Source of the DNA: Noviherbaspirillum pedocola
GTDB taxonomy: Bacteria > Pseudomonadota > Gammaproteobacteria > Burkholderiales > Burkholderiaceae_D
DNA: 64,000 bases
Reading direction: 5' to 3'
NCBI RefSeq assembly: GCF_016632335.1
Contig: NZ_JAEPBG010000014.1
Span: 88,412-152,411 of the forward strand
Of this stretch, positions 15,898 through 24,985 are shown one piece after another. The notes beneath the pieces are model-generated. The model was not told where the DNA came from. It saw only the letters and a list, made by a program, of their open reading frames with translations, and ran no database searches. Every line of letters begins with the position of its first letter. Position 1 is the first letter of the stretch. The position numbers were made by a program, and so were the translations under genes.

Positions 15898-17670
15898 TTA
15901 CAAGGCTCGCTGCAGCAGCCGGAACACCGCCGCGCCCACGCCGGCCATGCTTTCCCCGGCGACCAACCCGGCCGCCACCGCGATGCCGTAGCGCTGCGCA
16001 AGCGCGCGCCAGCGCAGGCCGACCAGCCAGGTAAGCAGCGCGCCCAAGCCCATCATCATCGATACCGATGCCGGCAGGATGAACGCCAGCCCAAGCGCCG
16101 CCGGACTCGGCAGCCAGCGCACGTGCCGCGCCGGCAGCAAGGTTTCCGCGGTGCCCAGCAGCGTGCCGCACAGCGCTCCGATCAGGATCGCCGCATGCAC
16201 ATCCGCGGACAGGGATCCCAAACCCGCCGAGAGCGTCTGCGCCACCGCCTTCCAGGTTGCCACCGCCGGCGCCGGCCATTCCTGGCTCAACAGCATCGAT
16301 TGCGGATCGGGAATCAGCGCGCGGTAGGCCAGTACGCCAATGACGCTGCCCACGGCAATGCCCACGCATTGCGCAGCCAGCTGGCGCATCGGCGTGGCGC
16401 CAATGGCGCGGCCGACGCGAAAGTCGTTCATCAGGTCGGTGCACTGCCCGGCCGCGCCGCCGGCGGTGTTGGCGCTCATCAGGTTGACCGTCACCTGCCC
16501 CGGCGCGAGGATGCCGAAGCTCAACTGCGACACCTTGCCGATGGCGCCTATCGGCGCGATGCCGGTGGCGCCGACTACGCGCGCGGCCACCACGGCCAGG
16601 CACAGCGCCAGCGGAATCGACAGCATGGCCATCCACGGCTCGATGCCGAACAGCAGGATCTGCAGCGCCACCACCAGCAGAACCGACAGCAGCAGGCCCA
16701 GCGCCGGCCCCGGCGCCGGCAGGCGCAGACCCGGGGCGCTCGCGCTGCCGCCAGACTGGCGACGCAGCAGGCGCAGCGCCAGGCTTGCCAGCGTGGCGCA
16801 CACCATGAAGCTCACGCCGGGCCAGAGCAGCCACTGCACCAGCGCGGCGAACTGCGGGCCGCTGGCCTCCGGCGGCAGCGTCACCAGCCCATGCGCCAGC
16901 AACCACGGCGCCAATCCTCCCCATGCCAGCAATGCCCCGGCCAACAGCGACATGCCCACGCGCATGCCGATGATGATGCCGAAGCCGAGCAGCAGCATCG
17001 ATGGATCGAAGTTAAAGCCGAGCCGCTCGAAGAGCGGCGTGGGCGCCCAACGCGGTATCGGGCGTTGAAAGTCGTCGAACCATTTCACCAGGCCGGAGAG
17101 GAAGGCGGCGATAAACAGTGCCGCCAGCCGCTGCGCCGCTTCGCGGCCGTTGCGGTAAGTGTTGGTCAGTGCCTCCAGCGTGGCCACGCCTTCGGGAAAG
17201 ACCAGGGCATCGTCATCGACCAGCGAGGGGCGCAGATACCAGGCGATCCAGATGCCGAAAAAGCTGACCGAAAACACCCATGCCATCAGCGGCAACGGCG
17301 GCAGGGACTGGCCGGTGAGCAGGGTATGCGCCGGGATGGGCGCCACGAGTCCGCCCGAGACGATGGAGGCAGCGGCCGAGGCCACGGTCTGATTGATATT
17401 GCTTTCATGCACTGTCCATCCCGGACCGCGTCCCCAGCGCGCGGCCAGCCCCTGCCAGAAACCGAAGCCGGCCAACAGCGCGATGATGGACATGTTGAAG
17501 GACCAGCCTATCTTCAGGCCCGCGTAGACATTCGACGGCGTGAGCAATACGCCGAGCAGCGTGCCGGTGCACAGCGCGCGCAGGCTGAGTTCGCGTTCGA
17601 CCTTCATCACGGGAACGGCAGTCGATGCGCTCTGTGCTGCGCTCGACGGGGAATCGGAACGGATCTGCAT
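15898..17670 (-). CDS. OPT-family oligopeptide/metal-chelate transporter
   Basis: A membrane protein of about 590 aa with roughly 14-16 hydrophobic segments. Family motifs include SNVYAGLKIGWSFNMSII near the N-terminus, a NINQTVASAAASI segment and DDDALVFPEGVATLEAL. The C-terminal half has MSANTAGGAAGQCTDLMNDF and VGESMAGVGAAVF-like endings. OPT proteins import oligopeptides or metal chelates by proton symport. The start is uncertain: ATG at 17670 (MQIRSDSPSS) lacks a strong ribosome-binding site, and a GTG at 17787 would add 39 residues rich in polar residues. It is not operonic with the copper chaperone gene, which runs the other way. Confidence 0.82.
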   Translation of the reverse strand: MQIRSDSPSSAAQSASTAVPVMKVERELSLRALCTGTLLGVLLTPSNVYAGLKIGWSFNMSIIALLAGFGFWQGLAARWGRGPGWTVHESNINQTVASAAASIVSGGLVAPIPAHTLLTGQSLPPLPLMAWVFSVSFFGIWIAWYLRPSLVDDDALVFPEGVATLEALTNTYRNGREAAQRLAALFIAAFLSGLVKWFDDFQRPIPRWAPTPLFERLGFNFDPSMLLLGFGIIIGMRVGMSLLAGALLAWGGLAPWLLAHGLVTLPPEASGPQFAALVQWLLWPGVSFMVCATLASLALRLLRRQSGGSASAPGLRLPAPGPALGLLLSVLLVVALQILLFGIEPWMAMLSIPLALCLAVVAARVVGATGIAPIGAIGKVSQLSFGILAPGQVTVNLMSANTAGGAAGQCTDLMNDFRVGRAIGATPMRQLAAQCVGIAVGSVIGVLAYRALIPDPQSMLLSQEWPAPAVATWKAVAQTLSAGLGSLSADVHAAILIGALCGTLLGTAETLLPARHVRWLPSPAALGLAFILPASVSMMMGLGALLTWLVGLRWRALAQRYGIAVAAGLVAGESMAGVGAAVFRLLQRAL

Positions 17671-17873
17671 GCGTTCGGGTCTCAGGGCTTGATTCAATGC
17701 GGTTGACGGCGACGCAGCCAGCCCACCGGCCCGGGGGAAGTATTGCGCCTCTATCAGAGGACTGACGATGCCGGCGAAGGTTCGCACCGCGACAATATCG
17801 ACGTCAGGCTTCTATCGCGATTGGCGATGCGCCATACAGGCTGCGGTTGAGGACGAGGCCAACGCGGGAGCGC

Positions 17874-17904
17874 TTGACCTTCCCACGGCGGGAGGGTCCA
17901 GACT
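17874..17904 (+). promoter_or_regulatory. MerR/CueR-type promoter of the copper chaperone gene
   Basis: TTGACC (17874-17879), an over-long 19-bp spacer and CAGACT (17899-17904). The spacer contains the dyad ACCTTCCC-N5-GGGAGGGT (17877-17897, one mismatch), the arrangement bound by CueR-type activators, which twist the DNA to correct the 19-bp spacing. It lies 35 bp upstream of the copZ-like start. No cueR gene is in the window. Confidence 0.75.
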
Positions 17905-17939
17905 GAGGGCTGTGGTTCTTTCAACGAGGAGAAAACGCG

Positions 17940-18146
17940 ATGTATGAACTCAAGGTAGAAGGCATGACTTGCGGCGGCTGTGTGCGCAGCGTGACGAAAT
18001 CGGTGCAATCAGTGGATGGCAATGCCCGCGTGGACGTGGATCTGCCCAGCGGCCGGGTGCGCATCGATAGCGCCGCGCAACTTGATGCGGTGAAGAACGC
18101 CATCGAGGACGCGGGTTATACGGTCACGTCGGCCACACCCGCTTAG
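17940..18146 (+). CDS. copZ: Copper chaperone, heavy-metal-associated domain
   Basis: A 68-aa single HMA-domain protein, MYELKVEGMTCGGCVRSVTK, with the metal-binding MTCGGC motif (the usual x-x is G-G) and the beta-alpha-beta-beta-alpha-beta length of CopZ/Atx1 chaperones. It binds Cu(I) through the two Cys and hands it to a P-type ATPase or regulator. GAGGAG lies about 10 nt before the ATG. The CueR-type promoter directly upstream supports copper induction. No CopA ATPase is adjacent, so the partner must be elsewhere. Confidence 0.88.
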   Translation: MYELKVEGMTCGGCVRSVTKSVQSVDGNARVDVDLPSGRVRIDSAAQLDAVKNAIEDAGYTVTSATPA

Positions 18147-18271
18147 TCCGCTCTGTGGGGTGTGCCGGCCGGTCCGGATGCAGAGGCCTCTTGCGCCTCT
18201 GCGGCAGGCTGGCGCAGTAGTTCAATCAATGTCTACGCCAGCGCATGGCAGGCCATGGAAGGCTCGATGCG

Positions 18272-19484
18272 TCATTCGAACTCAAAGGCCATGTCATCCA
18301 GCATCCGGATGATTTCCTCCTGCACCGCGAGCAGTTCGGCCGCCAGGTAAGCGTCGTCGCCGTCAAGATTGATCATGTCAAGGAACTCGGCGCTGTAGCC
18401 GGCTTGTCGTGCCAGCGACTGCACCTGATAGATACGGCTCGTGACGAAGGCAAGCGGCTCATGCGCCGCACTGGAATCAACGCGTTGCAGCAGGTCGGGC
18501 CATCCTGCGAACACCGCCGCCACGCGGCCACAGGACAGGCCACGAGATTGTGGCGCGTCATCGTTTGGGGGGTTAGCGGGCGGCAGCAATTCGTACACCG
18601 CGCGGATGCAGTCCGCATCGAGGCGGGCACGATGCAGCCGGAACGCCACGCTGAAACGCTCCGGGTCAAAGCGACGCAGCATCACTTCCGCGGTTTCGGC
18701 CACGGCGAGAATGCGTGCCAGGCGATCGATCCCCGCGCCGGATGTGCCGCCTGGATAACCGCTGCCGTCCAGCCGCTCATGATGCTGCAGCACCGCTTGC
18801 AGCGCGTCCTCCGGCACGGCAGGAATGCGGCTCAGAATTGCATGGCTCGTGACCGGATGAACATGGATGACATTGCGTTCCGGGCCCTGCAGCATGCGGC
18901 CGGACTTCAACAGCTCCGGATCGGTATGCATTTCGCCAAGGTCCTGAGAAAGCGCCGCCAGCATCAGGTTGCGCATTTCGGAAGCGCTCAAGGACAGACG
19001 CGCGCCGATGGCACGCGACAGCAGCACAAGATAAAGCGAATGCCGGTACAGCGCTCCGCGCTCGCTCTTCATCACCGTAAGCCGGAAACCCCGGGTCGCG
19101 GTGCAGCGGCATCTGCGACAGCGTCCATTTCCAGCCCTGCGCGTCGCCACTGCGCTGCATGATGCGACCTAGCATTTCATCCTGCGTCAGGGCAGCATCC
19201 AGGTCGCGGGTCAGCGCCACCGCGTCCACAATATCGCTAGTCTCCAGCGCGGCATCCAACGGTATCGTGAGCTTGTGCTGCAAAAGGCGGTGAAGCATGC
19301 CGGCATTGAGCCTTGCGCCGCGGGCCAGAAGCTCGATGCCGTTGGCGGCATGGATGTCTTCGCGCGCAACGACGTTTCTGCTTCGGCTCATGTCCGTCAC
19401 GGCACGCAGGTAATGAGGCGCCTGGTCCGCCGGCTGTGTGTCATCCGCCTGCGGCTTGCGGCCAGCGCCATCCCGCGGCGTCAT
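18272..19484 (-). pseudogene. HD-GYP-like phosphohydrolase with frameshift and degenerate HD motif
   Basis: Two overlapping minus-strand frames form one protein. The 5' part (MTPRDGAGRKPQADD to SQMPLHRDPGF) runs in one frame, the 3' part (RLTVMKSERGALYRHSLYLV to the stop at 18272) in another. The switch is in a CCCGGGGTTTCC run near 19085-19095, so one base has been gained or lost, or the assembly has an error there. The 3' part has an HD-GYP fold with LQHHERLDGSGYPGG, but the HD pair is SQDLGE instead of HDxGK, so c-di-GMP hydrolysis is doubtful even if the frame is restored. Its start overlaps the stop of the GGDEF gene (ATGA), indicating a former operon. Confidence 0.75.
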
Positions 19485-21388
19485 GCGGCAGCCTCATTGG
19501 CGGCGCATGCAGGCTCACGATAACGGCAGACACGGCCCCTGCCCTGCTGCTTGGCCTGATACATTGCCTGGTCCGCGCAACGAAGCAGCGTGGCCTCATC
19601 GCTGCCGTCGCCTGGGAAGACGGCAACGCCGATGCTGCCTGAGGTTTCGAGCGCCAGGTTACCTATGTGGAAAGGCGCGCTGATTGCCGCAAGCATGTCA
19701 GCCGCTACAGCGAGCGCATCGGCTTCGTCGGCAATGTCCGGAAGCAGCGATACGAATTCGTCGCCGCCCAGGCGCGCTACGGTGTCGCTATGCCTCAGGC
19801 GCGAAACAGCACGCTGCGCAATCTCTTTGAGCAGCAGATCGCCAATTTCGTGCCCATGGCTGTCGTTGACCAGCTTGAAATGGTCCAGGTCAAAGTAGAG
19901 CACTGCAAGCTTGCCGCTCTTGCGTTGTGCCTGCGCGAGTGCCTGACGCAGCTTTTCCGACAGCAGCGTCCGGTTCGGCAACCCGGTCAGCGCATCGTGC
20001 TGTGCCTGATGGCGCACTTCGTCTTCCCGGCGCCTGCGATCGCTGATATCGCTGAAGGTGCCAACCATGCGCAGCGCTCGACCGTCCGGCGCGCGAGCCA
20101 CGACCATGCCGCGCGACAGTATCCACATCCATCTTTTGTCCTTGCCGCGAATGCGGTGCTCCAGTGTATAGCTCGGCACCCTTCCCTCGAGGTGTGCGCT
20201 GATTGTGGCATTGACCAGCGCTATGTCGTCGGGGTGCACTGCCATGCGCAGCGTAGTCTCATTGCAGGCGAGCGTGTCTTCATCGGTGCCAAGCAATTCC
20301 ATCACGCGAGGCGACAGATAGGCACGCTGCGCTCGGATGTCCCAGTCCCATACGCCCTCTCCAGCGCCTTCAAGCGCGAATTTCCAGCGCGCCTCGGCTT
20401 CGGCCATGCGCCGCAGCAGTTGCTCGCGACGGTAGGTCGCCTTGGTGATGATCCAGCACATGGCCGCCAGCAGTAATGAAATGCCGATGCCGGCAAGAAC
20501 ATACAGCTGGCGCTGACTGGCATAGCGTTCCCGGGCGTCCGCCATGGATTCCCCGACGCTGATGCTAAGGCCGTACTGCGCCAGCGTACGAACGGAATAC
20601 AGGCGGGCAATGCCGTCGACCGAGGAGACCGCATGGATCGCTCCTGCATTGGCATCGGCACCGGACGAATCGGAGGTCTTCAGCGTTTCAGTCATGCTGT
20701 CCTGTCTGCCATTTCGGGTGGATCGGGCCAGGAGGACGCCATCGGCGCGACTTACACTGACTGCGCCCTGGGGGCCAAGGTAGACGTCGCTGTGAAAGCG
20801 CGAGAAGTATCCGGGATCCACCGATGCCACGATGACCCCGACGACCTTGCCTCGCTCGTCGGAAAGCGCCCGGGTGAATTGAACCGACCATTTATGCGAG
20901 ACCCTGCCCCACAGCGGTCGGCTGATGAACAGTCTGTCTTGCGTGGCACTGAGTTGCGCGCGTACGTGCTCGCGGTCTGACAGATCGATGCGCCCGGGAT
21001 GCGCATCGCTGCTGGAGTATTGCAAGATGCCCTTGGCATCGACGATTGCAATCTGGAATACCCCCCTGTCCTGCAAATTGCGGGACAGCTCCGACAGGAA
21101 GGCCTGGAAGGTCTGCGGTCCGGCCCGCCAATGCGAGCGCAGGGCAATCAGCGACAGATCGATGCTCGCCACCGTTGCACTGACTTCCTCGGCCAATGCC
21201 TGCGACAGATTGATCACGTCATGCCGGCTCTCGCGTTCAGCGATCAGGTTCAGGTGTCCCAGTTCATGACCAACCCCGCTCCACAGCAGTCCGAGCAGGA
21301 AGGCGTACCGCCGCGGTAGCGACAGCGATTGATACAGGTGTCGGAGGCGGTCGAACCATCCGTATTGGCTGGAATCGGAGAATGGCAT
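19481..21388 (-). CDS. Membrane diguanylate cyclase, dCache-PAS-GGDEF
   Basis: A 635-aa protein. A membrane segment at about residues 28-45 is followed by a large periplasmic Cache-type sensor (about 55-290: ALAEEVSATVASIDLSLIAL, DVYLGPQGAVSVSRADG) and a second membrane segment (VLAGIGISLLLAAMCWIIT). A PAS/PAC domain with YLSPRVMELLG and WMWILSRGMVV follows. The GGDEF domain carries HDALTGLPNR and the intact active site RLGGDEF. It should make c-di-GMP from two GTP in response to an extracellular ligand. No RxxD inhibitory site was confirmed. The ATGA overlap couples it to the HD-GYP-like gene. Confidence 0.88.
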   Translation of the reverse strand: MPFSDSSQYGWFDRLRHLYQSLSLPRRYAFLLGLLWSGVGHELGHLNLIAERESRHDVINLSQALAEEVSATVASIDLSLIALRSHWRAGPQTFQAFLSELSRNLQDRGVFQIAIVDAKGILQYSSSDAHPGRIDLSDREHVRAQLSATQDRLFISRPLWGRVSHKWSVQFTRALSDERGKVVGVIVASVDPGYFSRFHSDVYLGPQGAVSVSRADGVLLARSTRNGRQDSMTETLKTSDSSGADANAGAIHAVSSVDGIARLYSVRTLAQYGLSISVGESMADARERYASQRQLYVLAGIGISLLLAAMCWIITKATYRREQLLRRMAEAEARWKFALEGAGEGVWDWDIRAQRAYLSPRVMELLGTDEDTLACNETTLRMAVHPDDIALVNATISAHLEGRVPSYTLEHRIRGKDKRWMWILSRGMVVARAPDGRALRMVGTFSDISDRRRREDEVRHQAQHDALTGLPNRTLLSEKLRQALAQAQRKSGKLAVLYFDLDHFKLVNDSHGHEIGDLLLKEIAQRAVSRLRHSDTVARLGGDEFVSLLPDIADEADALAVAADMLAAISAPFHIGNLALETSGSIGVAVFPGDGSDEATLLRCADQAMYQAKQQGRGRVCRYREPACAANEAAA

Positions 21389-21418
21389 GGTCGAATTCCC
21401 GGTGAGAAATGCGGCGCG

Positions 21419-23518
21419 TCAAGTCAGGCACAGGGCTACCGGTTCACTCACGGCATAGCCATCCCTGAGCAGCGCTTCGAAACTTTCCGGCGTCAATGGA
21501 CGCGAGAGCAGGTAGCCCTGGCCATAGTCGCAGCCGGCGCGTGCAAGCAGCTCCCGGTGGGCCGGCTCCTCGATGCCTTCGGCGACGACTTTGATGCCAA
21601 GCTTGTGCGCCATTGCCACGATCGCTTCGGAAAGCATTTCGTCGGATCGGTTGCGATGCATGTCGCGCACGAAAGCCTGGTCGATCTTGATGTAATCGAT
21701 GTCAAAACTGCGCAGATACGAAAGTCCCGAATATCCGGTGCCGAAGTCGTCAAGGGCGATCTGCATGCCCGCGGCGTGGAAGGCGCCCAAACGCTCCTTC
21801 GACTGCTCCCCGGCCTCGAGCAGCAAACCTTCGGTGATTTCGATGACCAGCGAGCTGCGCGGCAGTCCCAGCGCTTCGCAATGTCGGATCCAGCGCTCGG
21901 GCAATGCATCATCGAGACGGAACTGCGCAGGCGATACATTGACGCCGATCTGAAATCCTGCTGGAGCAATCGCTTCCCAGCGCAGGCGCCATTGCGCGGC
22001 TTGCCGGAATACCCAGTCGCCAATAAGGACAATCAGTCCCGTGGATTCCGCTACTGGAATGAACTCCGCCGGACTGATGATGCCATGGCGCGGATGGCGC
22101 CAGCGCAGCAGCGCTTCGGCCTTGACCAAAGCGCCGTTCTCGAGGTCGACAATCGGTTGAAACGCAAGTTCGAATCGTCCGCTGTCTATCGCATCGCGCA
22201 GGTCGGCGATCATCTTGATACGGCGTACCGCCTGCTCATGCAGCGCGCGGGTAAAAAACTGGAAACGGTTGCGGCCGGACTGTTTGGCTGCATGCATGGC
22301 CTGTTCAGCAGTGCTAAGCAAGGCGTCGACGGTGTCGGCATCGTCCGGTGCGATCGCGATGCCAATGCTGGGCGACAGATAGATCCTTTCGTCACCGATC
22401 AGAAATGGCTCGCCGATGGCTTCGACGATTTTTTTCCCCGTTCTCTCGACAAGGGACAAGGCATTCGAGGTCTGAGGATCGGCAAGATCGTTCAGCACGA
22501 TGGCGAATTCGTCGCCGCCTATGCGCGCCACCGTGTCCGAGGCGCGCACGCAATTGCGCAACCGCCTTGCGGTTTCCATCAGCACTTGGTCGCCTATGCC
22601 GTGTCCAAACGTATCGTTGACCTCCTTGAAACCGTCGAGGTCCATGGTGAGTAATGCCAGCTTGGCCTGTCTGGCATTGGCTGGTGCGATCCGCTGCTGC
22701 AGTCGCTTGCGCAGCAGGTGTCGGTTCGGCAAGGCGGTCAACGCGTCGACATTGGACTGCGTCCAGACAGCATTGTCATAACGCAGCTTTTCGCTGATGT
22801 CGGAAAAGAGGCCGACATAGCGCTGAATGCGGCCTTCTTTGTCGCGGACTGCGCTGATGGTCAGACGTTCGGCGTATTCCTCGCCATTCTTGCGGCGGTT
22901 GATCAACTGTCCGCGCCAGGTGCCAATTGTCTTCAGTGCGGTCCACATCTCCTGATAGAAGGCATCGGTCTGGCGACCGGAACGTAGTAGTGCAGGCGTG
23001 CGCCCGATGGCATCCGCTTCGGTGTATCCGGTCAAACGCGTGAAGGCATGGTTGATGGCGATGATGTGAGTGTCAGCGTCCGTGACCATCATCCCTTCGT
23101 CGCTGTGTTGATACACCAACGCGGCTAATTCAAGGGTTTCATTGGTTGGCCGTTCCCCGCTCCTTTCGCTTTGAAGGTAGCGGTTTGCATCATTCATGGT
23201 GATTAGCATTGTCGGTTGCTTGACACCAGTGAGCTGAACCGCTTGCAGCGCAACGGTTTTCTGCAAGCCTTTCGCGTCCCGCAGCGCTAGGACTTGGCAA
23301 GCGCCTGGTGTGCTGCACAGGATTTCCAGCACTTTCCGCGTACCGGCTGGTTGGTCGCACAACTCATCTACTGCCTTGCCTACCAGTTCGGAGGCCGTGG
23401 TCTGAAGCAGGTTGCAGGCAGCTTCATTCACCTCAACAATGGCGCGGTCATGTGCGCCGACGAGAAGGAATGCGGTTGGCGTGGTCTCGAAAATCTTGCG
23501 GTAGAGCGACTCTGACAT
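21419..23518 (-). CDS. PAS-PAS-GGDEF-EAL c-di-GMP turnover protein
   Basis: A soluble protein of about 699 aa starting MSESLYRKIFETTPTAFLLV at 23518 (an upstream ATG at 23563 is less likely). Two PAS domains cover about residues 5-110 and 140-265. The GGDEF domain has VDALTALPNR and an intact RIGGDEF. The EAL domain has KAEALLRW, NVSPAQF, DDFGTGYSGLSYL, KIDQAFV and AEGIEE, so the phosphodiesterase residues look intact. Both activities may be present, with one dominating in vivo. It is 30 bp upstream of the membrane GGDEF gene on the same strand. Confidence 0.9.
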   Translation of the reverse strand: MSESLYRKIFETTPTAFLLVGAHDRAIVEVNEAACNLLQTTASELVGKAVDELCDQPAGTRKVLEILCSTPGACQVLALRDAKGLQKTVALQAVQLTGVKQPTMLITMNDANRYLQSERSGERPTNETLELAALVYQHSDEGMMVTDADTHIIAINHAFTRLTGYTEADAIGRTPALLRSGRQTDAFYQEMWTALKTIGTWRGQLINRRKNGEEYAERLTISAVRDKEGRIQRYVGLFSDISEKLRYDNAVWTQSNVDALTALPNRHLLRKRLQQRIAPANARQAKLALLTMDLDGFKEVNDTFGHGIGDQVLMETARRLRNCVRASDTVARIGGDEFAIVLNDLADPQTSNALSLVERTGKKIVEAIGEPFLIGDERIYLSPSIGIAIAPDDADTVDALLSTAEQAMHAAKQSGRNRFQFFTRALHEQAVRRIKMIADLRDAIDSGRFELAFQPIVDLENGALVKAEALLRWRHPRHGIISPAEFIPVAESTGLIVLIGDWVFRQAAQWRLRWEAIAPAGFQIGVNVSPAQFRLDDALPERWIRHCEALGLPRSSLVIEITEGLLLEAGEQSKERLGAFHAAGMQIALDDFGTGYSGLSYLRSFDIDYIKIDQAFVRDMHRNRSDEMLSEAIVAMAHKLGIKVVAEGIEEPAHRELLARAGCDYGQGYLLSRPLTPESFEALLRDGYAVSEPVALCLT

Positions 23519-23594
23519 AGGAAGGCGCGTGCGTGAGCATGCAATGAGCGTTGCGGATCGCAAAGTTGTCGCTGAAACGGTTTTGCCTGGATTG

Positions 23595-23690
23595 TTGGTT
23601 TGACAGTTTATATATTTACTATGTGGAAATAGATTGATCTACGTCAATTTTATCCTGCACCAATATTTAAAGTCGATTTTTAACCTAAAG
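23595..23690. other. AT-rich stretch at the left edge of the replication origin
   Basis: The most AT-rich segment of the area (TTTATATATTTACTA, then CAATATTTAAAGTCGATTTT). It lies between the GGDEF-EAL gene and the first iteron. It is a candidate DNA-unwinding element. A DnaA box matching TTATNCACA was not found; TTTCCACATA (minus strand, near 23621) is a weak resemblance. Confidence 0.45.
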
Positions 23691-23740
23691 GATCGGGATG
23701 GTTAGGAGGAGGCTTACAGCCAGCCTACCGTCGCTTTCCT

Positions 23741-24837
23741 ATGGTGAGGATTTAAGGGAACACGATGTGGATTTCAGTGCTTCGAGCCGAAATCTCCTTG
23801 CTTTCGGGTGCATGGTGAAGGTTTGAGGGAACACGTGGCGGCGAAACGTGCAGTTTGGTGAGTGTTTGAGGGAACGCCGATCCCATCTATTTGCGAATGG
23901 TGAGATTTTTAGGGAACACTCTTACTGCGCGACACCCCGGTAATCAGGAATTTCGTTGGTAAGGTGAGCTTTTAGGGGAACACATTGCCTCTGTCGCGGG
24001 TATGGTGAGTATTTAGGGGAAGGCGGTTACGTTCCAGCGGGATCTCTTGACGCTTTGCTTCCCTACGTAAATAGATGCATCCCTGTGCTGCTTGGGTATT
24101 CCAGTTTTATTGAAGTCAGTATGCCTAGTGCGGTTATCTGGAACAGCATGGTGAGCTTTTAAGGGAACATTCTGGAATTCGGAGACGTGTAGAGCGGGGC
24201 TCAGATGGTCAATGGTGAGAACTTAAGGGAACCATAGTTGCGCTTGGCATCCAGATGAGGTTAGCGCACCACTGTTCTGCCTGCCTCGCGCTTATGGTGA
24301 GAATTTAGAGGAACGTTTTGCTGACAATTTCGTGTTGTAGCCCTGAGGCTGCTATTGAATACGGCTCAAAGCCCAGCTTGAGTGATGGTTTCCTTGGCTT
24401 TTGATTGGGTATGGTGAGAGTTTTGGGGAACATGGGATGCATAAACCCGTGTCCTGATGTGTCTTGTGCCATGAAAACCCGCTATGGTGAGAAATTAAGG
24501 GAACGCTCGACCCGGTAGTGAGGTTTTCCCCCTGTCGTGTGAGTACGCATACCAAGTTTTGCGGTGTTTTCCCTTACAGGACCGCGTTTATTTCCCTTTG
24601 AGTGTTTTAGAAGTAAACCCTTTGTAAACCTTAACTACGTTAACGAAGGCTGAGAGCCAGTGTTTATGCGGGTCTTCCGCCCATATGGTGAGTCTTCAGG
24701 GGAACACTGGTGAGCTGTGGGGGAACACTGGTGAGGAAATAAGGGAAAGAGAGTTGCTGAAGGTGATTCCAGTGGGAACACAAGTGAGTGGATTGGGGAA
24801 CGCTGGCGCTCTATGGTGAGAAGTTTAGGGAACGATG
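23741..24837 (+). repeat. Iteron array of about 17 copies (origin of replication)
   Basis: A direct repeat of about 22 bp, consensus ATGGTGAG-N7-GGGAACAC. The GGTGA of successive copies starts at 23743, 23814, 23857, 23899, 23963, 24004, 24150, 24214, 24296, 24413, 24486, 24687, 24709, 24730, 24762, 24783 (AGTGA variant) and 24815. All copies face the same way, towards rep. The last copies are nearly tandem and the early ones widely spaced. Directly repeated iterons upstream of a Rep_3-type initiator are the standard origin layout of iteron plasmids and some secondary chromosomes. Confidence 0.9.
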
Positions 24838-24909
24838 GCTTAAGGCGGCTCTTTCGCCTCTCGCGGCCAGATCGAAGGTTTACTTTACGGTGAGACAAAT
24901 TCCGGATAA

Positions 24910-24932
24910 CCTCACCTATCTTCAAGGTGAGG
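24910..24932. promoter_or_regulatory. Inverted half-iteron operator upstream of rep
   Basis: CCTCACCT and AGGTGAGG form a perfect 8-bp inverted repeat with a 7-bp centre; each arm contains the iteron core GGTGAG. A further TCTCACCT lies at 24947-24954. In Rep_3 systems monomers bind iterons while dimers bind an inverted half-site over the rep promoter and repress it, so this is probably the autoregulation operator. Confidence 0.65.
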
Positions 24933-24985
24933 CCCTTTTCGTAACCTCTCACCTTGCTAGGCTCAGGCCGGCATAGAACTCAATC

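Noticed and set aside
15772..17706. A 644-codon open frame on the plus strand
   Set aside because: It lies opposite the OPT transporter and is a Gln/Arg/His-rich antisense translation.
23741..24837. CRISPR array
   Set aside because: The repeats are direct and about 22 bp, but spacing is irregular (21-201 bp), the repeats are degenerate and no cas gene is near. Iterons before a replication initiator explain them better.
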